Part shown: one piece after another, positions 40,657-52,880 of the stretch
Position numbering within the stretch: the first letter of the stretch is position 1
Layout: each line of letters begins with the position of its first letter
Origin: Taudactylus pleione
Lineage: Eukaryota; Chordata; Amphibia; Anura; Myobatrachidae
Length of the DNA stretch: 64,000 nucleotides
Direction of reading: 5' to 3'
NCBI GenBank assembly: GCA_031769625.1
Contig: JAUIMM010000575.1
Location: forward strand, 269,312-333,311
Notes under the pieces: model-generated
Database searches by the model: none
Told to the model about the DNA's origin: nothing
The model's input: the letters and a program-made list of their open reading frames with translations, nothing else
Made by a program: the position numbers and the translations under genes

Positions 40657-42312
40657 TTGTAACAATCACAGACAGCTCAAAATTTCACGGGATGTGTTGA
40701 AGACCAAGACCCACAAATGTGATGTGAAATGGTTTTTCTCCCATGTTGCGTTTAAGAGAAAACAGCAAATGCACGTTTTAGGCCAAAATGCATTGAAAGC
40801 AATGGAAACAACAAAAGCGCATACATTGTGATATCTCCTCTTGTAGCAAACACAGACAGCTGAAAATTTCACTGGATGTGTTGAAGACCAAGCCCCACAA
40901 ATGTGATGTGAAATGGTTTTTCTCCCATGTTGTGTTTAAGAGAAAACAGCAAATGCACGTTTTAGGCCAAAATGCATTGAAAGCAATGGAAATAACAAAA
41001 GTGTATACTTTGTGATATCTCCTCTTGTAGCAATCACAGACAGCTCAAAATTTCATGGGATGTGTTGAAGACCAAGACCCACAAATGTGATGTGAAATGT
41101 TTTTTCTCCCATGTTGCGTTTAAGAGAAAACAGCAAATGCATGTCTTAGGCCAAAATGCATTGAAAGCAATGGAAACAACAAAAGCACATACATTGTGAT
41201 ATCTCCTCTTGTAGCAAACACAGACAGCTCAAAATTTCACTGGATGTGTTGAAGACCAAGCCCCACAAATGTGATGTGAAATGGTTTTTCTCCCATGTTG
41301 TGTTTAAGAGAAAACAGCAAATGCACGTTTTAGGCCAAAATGCATTGAAAGCAATGGAAATAACAAAAGCATATACTTTGTGATATCTCCTCTTGTAGCA
41401 ATCACAGACAGCTCAAAATTTCATGGGATGTGTTGAAGACCAAGACCCACAAATGTGATGTGAAATGGTTTTTCTCCCATGTTGCGTTTAAGAGAAAATA
41501 GCAAATGCATGTCTTAGGCCAAAATGCATTGAAAGCAATGGAAACAACAAAAGCGCATACATTGTGATATCTCCTCTTGTAGCAAACACAGACAGCTCAA
41601 AATTTCACTGGATGTGTTGAAGACCAAGACCCACAAATGTGATGTGAAATGGTTTTTCTCCCATGTTGTGTTTAAGAGAAAACTGCAAATGCACGTTTTA
41701 GGCCAAAATGCATTGAAAGCAATGGAAACAACAAAAGCGTATACTTTGTGATATCTCCTCTTGTAGCAATCACAGACAGCTCAAAATTTCACGGGATGTG
41801 TTGAAGACCAAGACCCACAAATGTGATGTGAAAGGGTTTTTCTCCCATGTTGCGTTTAAGAGAAAACAGCAATTGCTCGTTTTAGGCCAAAATGCATTGA
41901 AAGCAATGGAAACAACAAAAGCGCATACTTTGTGATATCTCCTCTTGAAGCAATCACAGACAGCTCAAAATTTCACTGGATGTGTTGAAGACCAAGACCC
42001 ACAAATGTGATGTGAAATTGTTTTTCTCCCATGTTGCATTTAAGAGAAAACTGCAAATGCACGTTTTAGGCCAAAATGCATTGAAAGCAATGGAAACAAC
42101 AAAAGCGCATACTTTGTGTTATCTCCTCTTGTAGCAAACACATACAGCTCAAAATTTCACGGGATGTGTTGAAGACCAAGACCCACAAATGTGATGTGAA
42201 ATGGTTTTTCTCCCATGTTGCGTTTAAGAGAAAACAGCAATTGCTCGTTTTAGGTCAGAATGCATTGAAAGCAATGGAAACAACAAAAGCGTATACTTTG
42301 TGATATCTCCTC
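40657..42312. repeat. alpha higher-order repeat, 9 units (paired with 36,425)
   Basis: The partner of 36,425-38,080 with the same private variants. It is followed by a TAACAATC unit at 42,313 whose downstream series matches 32,561 rather than 38,081 for the TTATGTTT unit, so this stretch is a patchwork of at least two source blocks. Confidence 0.85.
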
Positions 42313-45300
42313 TTGTAACAATCACAGACAGCTCAAAATTTCACGGGATGTGTTGAAGACCAAGACCCACAAATGTGATGTGAAATGGTTTTTCTCCCAT
42401 GTTGCGTTTAAGAGAAAACAGCAAATGCACGTTTTAGGCCAAAATGCATTGAAAGCAATGGAAACAACAAAAGCGCATACATTGTGATATCTCCTCTTGT
42501 AGCAAACACAGACAGCTGAAAATTTCACTGGATGTGTTGAAGACCAAGCCCCACAAATGTGATGTGAAATGGTTTTTCTCCCATGTTGTGTTTAAGAGAA
42601 AACAGCAAATGCACGTTTTAGGCCAAAATGCATTGAAAGCAATGGAAATAACAAAAGCGTATACTTTGTGATATCTCCTCTTGTAGCAATCACAGACAGC
42701 TCAAAATTTCATGGGATGTGTTGAAGACCAAGACCCACAAATGTGATGTGAAATGTTTTTTCTCCCATGTTGCGTTTAAGAGAAAACAGCAAATGCATGT
42801 CTTAGGCCAAAATGCATTGAAAGCAATGGAAACAACAAAAGCACATACATTGTGACATCTCCTCTTGTAGCAAACACAGACAGCTCAAAATTTCACTGGA
42901 TGTGTTGAAGACCAAGACCCACAAATGTGATGTGAAATGGTTTTTCTCCCATGTTATGTTTAAGAGAAAACTGCAAATGCACGTTTTAGGCCAAAATGCA
43001 TTGAAAGCAATGGAAACAACAAAAGCGTATACTTTGTGATATCTCCTCTTGTAGCAATCACAGACAGCTCAAAATTTCACTGGATGTGTTGAAGACCAAG
43101 ACCCACAAATGTGATATGAAATTGTTTTTCTCCCATGTTGCATTTAAGAGAAAACTGCAAATGCACGTTTTAGGCCAAAATGCATTGAAAGCAATGGAAA
43201 CAACAAAAGCGCATATTTTGTGTTATCTCCTCTTGCAGCAAACACATACAGCTCAAAATTTCACTGGATGTGTTGAAGACCAAGGCCCTCAAATGTGATG
43301 TGAAATGGTTTTTCTCCCATGTTGCGTTTAAGAGAAAACAGCAATTGCTCGTTTTAGGCCAGAATGCATTGAAAGCAATGGAAACAACAAAAGCGTATAC
43401 TTTGTGATATCTCCTCTTGTAACAGTCACAGACAGCTCAAAATTTCACGGGATGTGTTGAAGACCAAGACCCACAAATGTGATGTGAAATGGTTTTTCTC
43501 CCATGTTGCGTTTAAGAGAAAACAGCAAATGCACGTTTTAGGCCAAAATGCATTGAAAGCAATGGAAACAACAAAAGCGCATACATTGTGATATCTCCTC
43601 TTGTAGCAAACACAGACAGCTCAAAATTTCACTGGATGTGTTGAAGACCAAGCCCCACAAATGTGATGTGAAATGGTTTTTCTCCCATGTTGTGTTTAAG
43701 AGAAAACAGCAAACGCACGTTTTAGGCCAGAATGCATTGAAAGCAATGGAAACAACAAAAGCGTATACTTTGTGATATCTCCTCTTGTAACAATCACAGA
43801 CAGCTCAAAATTTCACGGGATGTGTTGAAGACCAAGACCCACAAATGTGATGTGAAATGGTTTTTCTCCCATGTTGCATTTAAGAGAAAACAGCAAATGC
43901 ACGTTTTAGGCCAAAATGCATTGAAAGCAATGGAAACAACAAAAGTGCATACATTGTGATATCTCCTCTTGTAGCAAACACAGACAGCTCAAAATTTCAC
44001 TGGATGTGTTGAAGACCAAGCCCCACAAATGTGATGTGAAATGGTTTTTCTCCCATGTTGCATTTAAGAGAAAACAGCAAATGCATGTCTTAGGCCAAAA
44101 TGCATTGAAAGCAATGGAAACAACAAAAGCGCATACATTGTGATATCTCCTCTTGTAGCAAACACAGACAGCTCAAAATTTCACGGGATGTGTTGAAGAC
44201 CAAGACCCACAAATGTGATGTGAAAGGGTTTTTCTCCCATGTTGCGTTTAAGAGAAAACAGCAATTGCTCGTTTTAGGCCAAAATGCATTGAAAGCAATG
44301 GAAACAACAAAAGCGCATACTTTGTGATATCTCCTCTTGTAGCAATCACAGACAGCTCAAAATTTCACTGGATGTGTTGAAGACCAAGACCCACAAATGT
44401 GATGTGAAATTGTTTTTCTCCCATGTTGCATTTAAGAGAAAACTGCAAATGCACGTTTTAGGCCAAAATGCATTGAAAGCAATGGAAACAACAAAAGCGC
44501 ATACTTTGTGTTATCTCCTCTTGTAGCAAACACATACAGCTCAAAATTTCACGGGATGTGTTGAAGACCAAGACCCACAAATGTGATGTGAAATGGTTTT
44601 TCTCCCATGTTGCGTTTAAGAGAAAACAGCAATTGCTCGTTTTAGGCCAGAATGCATTGAAAGCAATGGAAACAACAAAAGCGTATACTTTGTGATATCT
44701 CCTCTTGTAACAATCACAGACAGCTCAAAATTTCACGGGATGTGTTGAAGACCAAGACCCACAAATGTGATGTGAAATGGTTTTTCTCCCATGTTGCGTT
44801 TAAGAGAAAACAGCAAATGCACGTTTTAGGCCAAAATGCATTGAAAGCAATGGAAACAACAAAAGCGCATACATTGTGATATCTCCTCTTGTAGCAAACA
44901 CAGACAGCTGAAAATTTCACTGGATGTGTTGAAGACCAAGCCCCACAAATGTGATTTGAAATGGTTTTTCTCCCATGTTGTGTTTAAGAGAAAACAGCAA
45001 ATGCACGTTTTAGGCCAAAATGCATTGAAAGCAATGGAAATAACAAAAGCGTATACTTTGTGATATCTCCTCTTGTAGCAATCACAGACAGCTCAAAATT
45101 TCATGGGATGTGTTGAAGACCAAGACCCACAAATGTGATGTGAAATGGTTTTTCTCCCATGTTGCGTTTAAGAGAAAACAGCAAATGCATGTCTTAGGCC
45201 AAAATGCATTGAAAGCAATGGAAACAACAAAAGCACATACATTGTGATATCTCCTCTTGTAGCAAACACAGACAGCTCAAAATTTCACTGGATGTGTTGA

Positions 45301-46900
45301 AGACCAAGACCCACAAATGTGATGTGAAATGGTTTTTCTCCCATGTTATGTTTAAGAGAAAACTGCAAATGCACGTTTTAGGCCAAAATGCATTGAAAGC
45401 AATGGAAACAACAAAAGCGTATACTTTGTGATATCTCCTCTTGTAGCAATCACAGACAGCTCAAAATTTCACTGGATGTGTTGAAGACCAAGACCCACAA
45501 ATGTGATATGAAATTGTTTTTCTCCCATGTTGCATTTAAGAGAAAACTGCAAATGCACGTTTTAGGCCAAAATGCATTGAAAGCAATGGAAACAACAAAA
45601 GCGCATACTTTGTGTTATCTCCTCTTGCAGCAAACACATACAGCTCAAAATTTCACGGGATGTGTTGAAGATCAAGGCCCACAAATGTGATGTGAAATGG
45701 TTTTTCTCCCATGTTGCGTTTAAGAGAAAACAGCAATTGCTCGTTTTAGGCCAGAATGCATTGAAAGCAATGGAAACAACAAAAGCGTATACTTTGTGAT
45801 ATCTCCTCTTGCAACAATCACAGACAGCTCAAAATTTCACGGGATGTGTTGAAGACCAAGACCCACAAATGTGATGTGAAATGGTTTTTCTCCCATGTTG
45901 CGTTTAAGAGAAAACAGCAAATGCACGTTTTAGTCCAAAATGCATTGAAAGCAATGGAAACAACAAAAGCGCATACATTGTGATATCTCCTCTTGTAGCA
46001 AACACAGACAGCTCAAAATTTCACTGGATGTGTTGAAGACCAAGCCTCACAAATGTGATGTGAAATGGTTTTTCTCCCATGTTGTGTTTAAGAGAAAACA
46101 GCAAAGGCATGTTTTAGGCCAAAATTCATTGAAAGCAATGGAAACAACAAAAGCGCATACTTTGTGTTATCTCCTCTTGTAGCAAACACATACAGCTCAA
46201 AATTTCACTGGATGTGTTGAAGACCAAGACCCACAAATGTGATGTGAAATGGTTTTTCTCCCATGTTGCGTTTAAGAGAAAACAGCAATTGCTCGTTTTA
46301 GGCCAGAATGCATTGAAAGCAATGGAAACAACAAAAGCGTATACTTTGTGATATCTCCTCTTGTAACAATCACAGACAGCTCAAAATTTCACAGGATGTG
46401 TTGAAGACCAAGACCCACAAATGTGATGTGAAATGGTTTTTCTCCCATGTTGCATTTAAGAGAAAACAGCAAATGCATGTCTTAGGCCAAAATGCATTGA
46501 AAGCAATGGAAACAACAAAAGCGCATACATTGTGATATCTCCTCTTGTAGCAAACACAGACAGCTCAAAATTTCACTGGATATGTTGAAGACCAAGACCC
46601 ACAAATGTGATGTTTAATGGTTTTTCTCCCATGTTGTGTTTAAGAGAAAACTGCAAATGCACGTTTTAGGCCAAAATGCATTGAAAGCAATGGAAACAAC
46701 AAAAGCGTATACTTTGTGATATCTCCTCTTGTAGCAATCACAGACAGCTCAAAATTTCACGGGATGTGTTGAAGACCAAGACCCACAAATGTGATGTGAA
46801 ATGGTTTTTCTCCCATGTTGCGTTTAAGAGAAAACAGCAAATGCATGTTTTAGGCCAAAATGCATTGAAAGCAATGGAAACAACAAAAGCGCATAGATTG
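42313..46900. repeat. mixed alpha-derived units
   Basis: TTGTAACAATC units start at 42,313 and 44,705 (13 units apart) and a TAACAGTC unit at 43,417. The GATATGAAATTG unit with TTGCAGCAAAC recurs at 43,086 and 45,478 (13 units), and earlier at 33,334 and 38,670. The linked TATGTTG plus GATGTTTAATGG unit appears again at 46,611. All spacings are whole multiples of 184 bp. There is no gene and no insertion. Confidence 0.78.
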
Positions 46901-49900
46901 TGATATCTCCTCTTGTAGCAAACACAGACAGCTCAAAATTTCACTGGATGTGTTGAAGACCAAGACCCACAAATGTGATGTGAAATGGTTTTTCTCCCAT
47001 GTTGCGTTTAAGAGAAAACAGCAATTGCTCGTTTTAGGCCAAAATGCATTGAAAGCAATGGAAACAACAAAAGCGCATACTTTGTGCTATCTCCTCTTGT
47101 AGCAAACACAGACAGCTCAAAATTTCACGGGATGTGTTGAAGACCAAGACCCACAAATGTGATGTGAAATGGTTTTTCTCCCATGTTGCGTTTAAGAGAA
47201 AACAGCAATTGCTCGTTTTAGGCCAAAATGCATTGAAAGCAATGGAAACAACAAAAGTGCATACTTTGTGATATCTCCTCTTGTAGCAATCACAGACAGC
47301 TCAAAATTTCACTGGATGTGTTGAAGACCAAGACCCACAAATGTGATGTGAAATGCTTTTTCCCCCATGTTGCGTTTAAGAGAAAACAGCAATTGCTCGT
47401 TTTAGGCCAAAATGCATTGAAAGCAATGGAAACAACAAAAGCGCATACTTTGTGTTATCTCCTCTTGTAGCAAACACAGACAGCTCAAAATTTCACTGGA
47501 TGTGTTGAAGACCAAGACCCACAAATGTGATGTGAAATGGTTTTTCTCCCATGTTGCGTTTAAGAGAAAACTGCAAATGCACGTTTTAGGCCAAAATGCA
47601 TTGAAAGCAATGGAAACAACAAAAGCGCATACTTTGTGTTATCTCCTCTTGTAGCAAACACAGAGAGCTCAAAATTTCACTGGATGTGTTGAAGACCAAG
47701 ACCCACAAATGTGATGTGAAATGGTTTTTCTCCCATGTTGCGTTTAAGAGAAAACAGCAATTGCTCGTTTTAGGCAAGAATGCATTGAAAGCAATGGAAA
47801 CAATAAAAGCGCATACATTGTGATATCTCCTCTTGTTGCAAACACAGACAGCTCTAAATTTCACTGGATGTGTTGAAGACCAAGACCCACAAATGTGATG
47901 TGAAATGGTTTTTCTCCCATGTTGCGTTTAAGAGAAAACAGCAAATGCACGTTTTAGGCCAAAATGCATTGAAAGCGATGAAACAACAAAAGCGCATACA
48001 TTGTGATATCTCCTCTTGTTGCAAACACAGACAGCTCAAAATTTCACTGGATGTGTTGAAGACCAAGACCCACAAATGTGATGTGAAATGGTTTTTCTTC
48101 CATGTTGCATTTAAGAGAAAACAGCAAATGCACGTTTTAGGCCAAAATGCATTGAAAGGCAATGGAAATAACAAAAGCGTATACTTTGTGATATCTCCTC
48201 TTGTAGCAAACACAGACAGCTCAAAATTTCATGGGATGTGTTGAAGACCAAGACCCACAAATGTGATGTGAAATGGTTTTTCTCCCATGTTGCGTTTAAG
48301 AGAAAACAGCAAATGCATGTCTTAGGCCAAAATGCATTGAAAGCAATGGAAACAACAAAAGCGCATACATTGTGATATCTCCTCTTGTAGCAAACACAGA
48401 CAGCTCAAAATTTCACTGGATGTGTTGAAGACCAAGAACCACAAATGTGATGTGAAATGGTTTTTTTCCCATGTTGTGTTTAAGAGAAAACTGCAAATGC
48501 ACGTTTTAGGCCAAAATGCATTGAAAGCAATGGAAACAACAAAAGCCTATACTTTGTGATATCTCCTCTTGTAGCAATCACAGACAGCTCAAAATTTCAC
48601 TGGATGTGTTGAAGACCAAGACCCACAAATTTGATGTGAAATTGTTTTTCTCCCATGTTGCATTTAAGAGAAAACTGCAAATGCACGTTTTAGGCCAAAA
48701 TGCATTGAAAGCAATGGAAACAACAAAAGCGCATACTTTGTGTTATCTCCTCTTGTAGCAAACACATACAGCTCAAAATTTCACTGGATGTGTTGAAGAC
48801 CAAGGCCCACAAATGTGATGTGAAATGGTTTTTCTCCCATGTTGCGTTTAAGAGAAAACAGCAATTGCTCGTTTTAGGCCAGAATGCATTGAAAGCAATG
48901 GAAACAACAAAAGCGTATACTTTGTGATATCTCCTCTTGTAGCAATCACAGACAGCTCAAAATTTCACGGGATGTGTTGAAGACCAAGACCCACCAATGT
49001 GATGTGAAATGGTTTTTCTCCCATGTTGCGTTTAAGAGAAAACAGCAAATGCACATTTTAGGCCAAAATGCATTGAAAGCAATGGAAACAACAAAAGTGC
49101 ATACATTGTGATATCTCCTCTTGTAGCAAACACACACAGCTCAAAATTTCACTGGATGTGTTGAAGACCAAGCCCCACAAATGTGATGTGAAATGGTTTT
49201 TCTCCCATGTTGTGTTTAAGAGAAAACAGCAAATGCACGGTTTAGGCCAAAATGCATTGAAAGCAATGGAAATAACAAAAGCGTATACTTTGTGATATCT
49301 CCTCTTGTAGCAATCACAGACAGCTCAAAATTTCACGGGATGTGTTGAAGACCAACACCCACAAATGTGATGTGAAATGGTTTTTCTCCCATGTTGCGTT
49401 TAAGAGAAAACAGCAAATGCATGCATTAGGCCAAAATGCATTGAAAGCAATGGAAACAACAAAAGCGCATACATTGTGATATCTCCTCTTGTAGCAAACA
49501 CAGACAGCTCAAAATTTCACTGGATGTGTTGAAGACCAAGACCCACAAATGTGATGTGAAATGGTTTTTCTCCCATGTTGCGTTTAAGAGAAAACAGCAA
49601 TTGCTCGTTTTAGGCCAAAATGCATTGAAAGCAATGGAAACAACAAAAGCGCATACTTTGTGCTATCTCCTCTTGTAGCAAACACAGACAGCTCAAAATT
49701 TCACTGGATGTGTTGAAGACCAAGACCCACAAATGTGATGTGAAATCGTTTTTCTCCCATGTTGCGTTTAAGAGAAAACAGCAATTGCTCGTTTTAGGCA
49801 AGAATGCATTGAAAGCAATGGAAACAACAAAAGCGCATACATTGTGATATCTCCTCTTGTAGCAAACACAGACAGCTCAAAATTTCACTGGATGTGTTGA

Positions 49901-50041
49901 AGACCAAGACCCACAAATTTGATGTGAAATGGTTTTTTCTCCCATGTTGCGTTTAAGAGAAAACAGCAAATGCACGTTTTAGGCCAAAATGCATTGAAAG
50001 CAATGGAAACAACAAAAGTGCATACATTGTGATATCTCCTT

Positions 50042-50225
50042 TTGTAGCAAACACAGACAGCTCAAAATTTCACGGGATGTGTTGAAGACCAAGACCCACA
50101 AATGTGATGTGAAATGGTTTTTCTCCCATGTTGCGTTTAAGAGAAAACAGCAAATGCACGTTTTAGGCCAAAATGCATTGAAAGCAATGGAAACAACAAA
50201 AGTGCATACATTGTGATATCTCCTT
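50042..50225 (+). repeat. reference 184-bp monomer
   Basis: This is a clean full-length unit used here as the numbering reference (unit position 1 = base 50,042). It contains an 8-bp palindrome AATGCATT at 131-138, overlapping a perfect 5-bp inverted repeat CATTG/CAATG with a 4-base loop at 135-148. Four CpG sites are possible in the family, at about 32, 93, 118 and 162; this copy has lost the last one (GTGCATAC instead of GCGCATAC). The variable positions that define subtypes are 5-9 (AGCAA/AACAA/ATCAA), 9-10 (AAAC/AATC), 31-35 (ACTGG/ACGGG/ATGGG/ACAGG), 92-94 (GCG/GTG/GCA/GAG), 108-119 (AGCAAATGCACG, AGCAATTGCTCG or TGCAAATGCACG) and 161-170. A length near 184 bp would fit one nucleosome plus linker; that is inference. 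Confidence 0.97.
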
Positions 50226-50593
50226 TTGTAGCAAACACAGACAGCTCAAAATTTCACGGGATGTGTTGAAGACCAAGACCCACAAATGTGATGTGAAATG
50301 GTTTTTCTCCCATGTTGCGTTTAAGAGAAAACAGCAAATGCACGTTTTAGGCCAAAATGCATTGAAAGCAATGGAAACAACAAAAGTGCATACATTGTGA
50401 TATCTCCTTTTGTAGCAAACACAGACAGCTCAAAATTTCACGGGATGTGTTGAAGACCAAGACCCACAAATGTGATGTGAAATGGTTTTTCTCCCATGTT
50501 GCGTTTAAGAGAAAACAGCAAATGCACGTTTTAGGCCAAAATGCATTGAAAGCAATGGAAACAACAAAAGTGCATACATTGTGATATCTCCTC
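50042..50593. repeat. three consecutive near-identical monomers (552 bp)
   Basis: Units starting at 50,042, 50,226 and 50,410 are the same base for base, except that the third ends in TCTCCTC where the first two end in TCTCCTT. All three carry CACGGG, TGCGTTT, AGCAAATGCACG and AAAGTGCATACATTG. The unit before them is closely related but has AAATTTGATG and an extra T in GGTTTTTT. This is the most recent single-unit amplification I can see in the window. Confidence 0.93.
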
Positions 50594-52880
50594 TTGTAGC
50601 AAACACAGACAGCTCAAAATTTCACTGGATATGTTGAAGACCAAGACCCACAAATGTGATGTGAAATGGTTTTTCTCCCATGTTGTGTTTAAGAGAAAAC
50701 TGCAAATGCACGTTTTAGGCCAAAATGCATTGAAAGCAATGGAAACAACAAAAGCGTATACTTTGTGATATCTCCTCTTGTAGCAATCACAGACAGCTCA
50801 AAATTTCACGGGATGTGTTGAAGACCAACACCCACAAATGTGATGTGAAATGGTTTTTCTCCCATGTTGCGTTTAAGAGAAAACAGCAAATGCATGTTTT
50901 AGGCCAAAATGCATTGAAAGCAATGGAAACAACAAAAGCGCATACATTGTGATATCTCCTCTTTTAGCAAACACAGACAGCTCAAAATTTCACTGGATGT
51001 GTTGAAGACCAAGACCCACAAATGTGATGTGAAATGGTTTTTCTCCCATGTTGCGTTTAAGAGAAAACAGCAAATGCACGTTTTAGGCCAAAATGCATTG
51101 AAAGCAATGGAAACAACAAAAGTGCATACATTGTGATATCTCCTTTTGTAGCAAACACAGACAGCTCAAAATTTCACTTGATGTGTTGAAGACCAAGCCC
51201 CACAAATGTGATGTGAAATGGTTTTTCTCCCATGTTGTGTTTAAGAGAAAACTGCAAATGCACGTTTTAGGCCAAAATGCATTGAAAGCAATGGAAATAA
51301 CAAAAGCGTATACTTTGTGATATCTCCTCTTGTAGCAATCACAGACAGCTCAAAATTTCATGGGATGTGTTGAAGACCAAGACCGGCAAATGTGATGTGA
51401 AATGGTTTTTCTCACATTTTGCGTTTAAGAGAAAACAGCAAATGCATGTCTTAGGCCAAAATGCATTGAAAGCAATGGAAACAACAAAAGCGCATACATT
51501 GTGATATCTCCTCTTGTAGCAAACACAGACAGCTCAAAATTTCACTGGATATGTTGTAGACCAAGACCCACAAATGTGATGTGAAATGGTTTTTCTCCCA
51601 TGTTGTGTTTAAGAGAAAACTGCAAATGCACGTTTTAGGCCAAAATGCATTGAAAGCAATGGAAACAACAAAAGCGCATACATTGTGATATCTCCTCTTG
51701 TAGCAAACACAGACAGCTCAAAATTTCACTGGATGTGTTGAAAACCAAGACCCACAAATGTGATGTGAAATGGTTTTTCTCCCATGTTGCGTTTAAGAGA
51801 AAACAGCAATTGCTCGTTTTAGGCCAAAATGCATTGAAAGCAATGGAAACAACAAAAGCGCATACTTTGTGCTATCTCCTCTTGTAGCAAACACAGACAG
51901 CTCAAAATTTCACGGGATGTGTTGAAGACCAAGACCCACAAATGTGATGTGAAATGGTTTTTCTCCCATGTTGCGTTTAAGAGAAAACAGCAATTGCTCG
52001 TTTTAGGCCAAAATGCATTGAAAGCAATGGAAACAACAAAAGTGCATACTTTGTGATATCTCCTCTTGTAGCAATCACAGACAGCTCAAAATTTCACTGG
52101 ATGTGTTGAAGACCAAGACCCACAAATGTGATGTGAAATGCTTTTTCCCCCATGTTGCGTTTAAGAGAAAACAGCAATTGCTCGTTTTAGGCCAAAATGC
52201 ATTGAAAGCAATGGAAACAACAAAAGCGCATACTTTGTGTTATCTCCTCTTGTAGCAAACACAGACAGCTCAAAATTTCACTGGATGTGTTGAAGACCAA
52301 GACCCACAAATGTGATGTGAAATGGTTTTTCTCCCATGTTGCGTTTAAGAGAAAACTGCAAATGCACGTTTTAGGCCAAAATGCATTGAAGGCAATGGAA
52401 ACAACAAAAGCGCATACTTTGTGTTATCTCCTCTTGTAGCAAACACAGACAGCTCAAAATTTCACTGGATGTGTTGAAGACCAAGACCCACAAATGTGAT
52501 GTGAAATGGTTTTTCTCCCATGTTGTGTTTAAGAGAAAACTGCAAATGCACGTTTTAGGCCAAAATGCATTGAAAGCAATGTAAATAACAAAAGCGCATA
52601 CTTTGTGTTATCTCCTCTTGTAGCAAACACAGACAGCTCAAAATTTCACGGGATGTGTTGAAGACCAAGACCCACAAATGTGATGTGAAATGGTTTTTCT
52701 CCCATGTTGCATTTAAGAGAAAACAGCAATTGCTCTTTTTAGGCCAAAATACATTGAAAGCAATGGAAACAACAAAAGCGTATACTTTGTGATATCTCCT
52801 CTTGTAGCAATCACAGACAGCTCAAAATTTCACGGGATGTGTTGAAGACCAAGACGCACAAATGTGATGTGAAATGGTTT

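Larger units (their letters stand above)
46901..52880. repeat. segment with TGCTATCTCC units and a recent triplication
   Basis: Diagnostic GTGCTATCTCC units occur near 47,086, 49,660 and 51,870, and a GAAATGCTTTTTCCCCCATG unit at 47,351 and 52,136 (26 units plus 1 bp), so about 46,900-47,700 and 51,700-52,500 are related copies. The AAATGCTTTTTCCCCC box resembles the HindIII-bearing beta unit but lacks the AAGCTT site. Three one-base indels lie near 47,978, 48,158 and 49,932. Unit register is then exact from 50,042 to 52,434. Confidence 0.8.
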
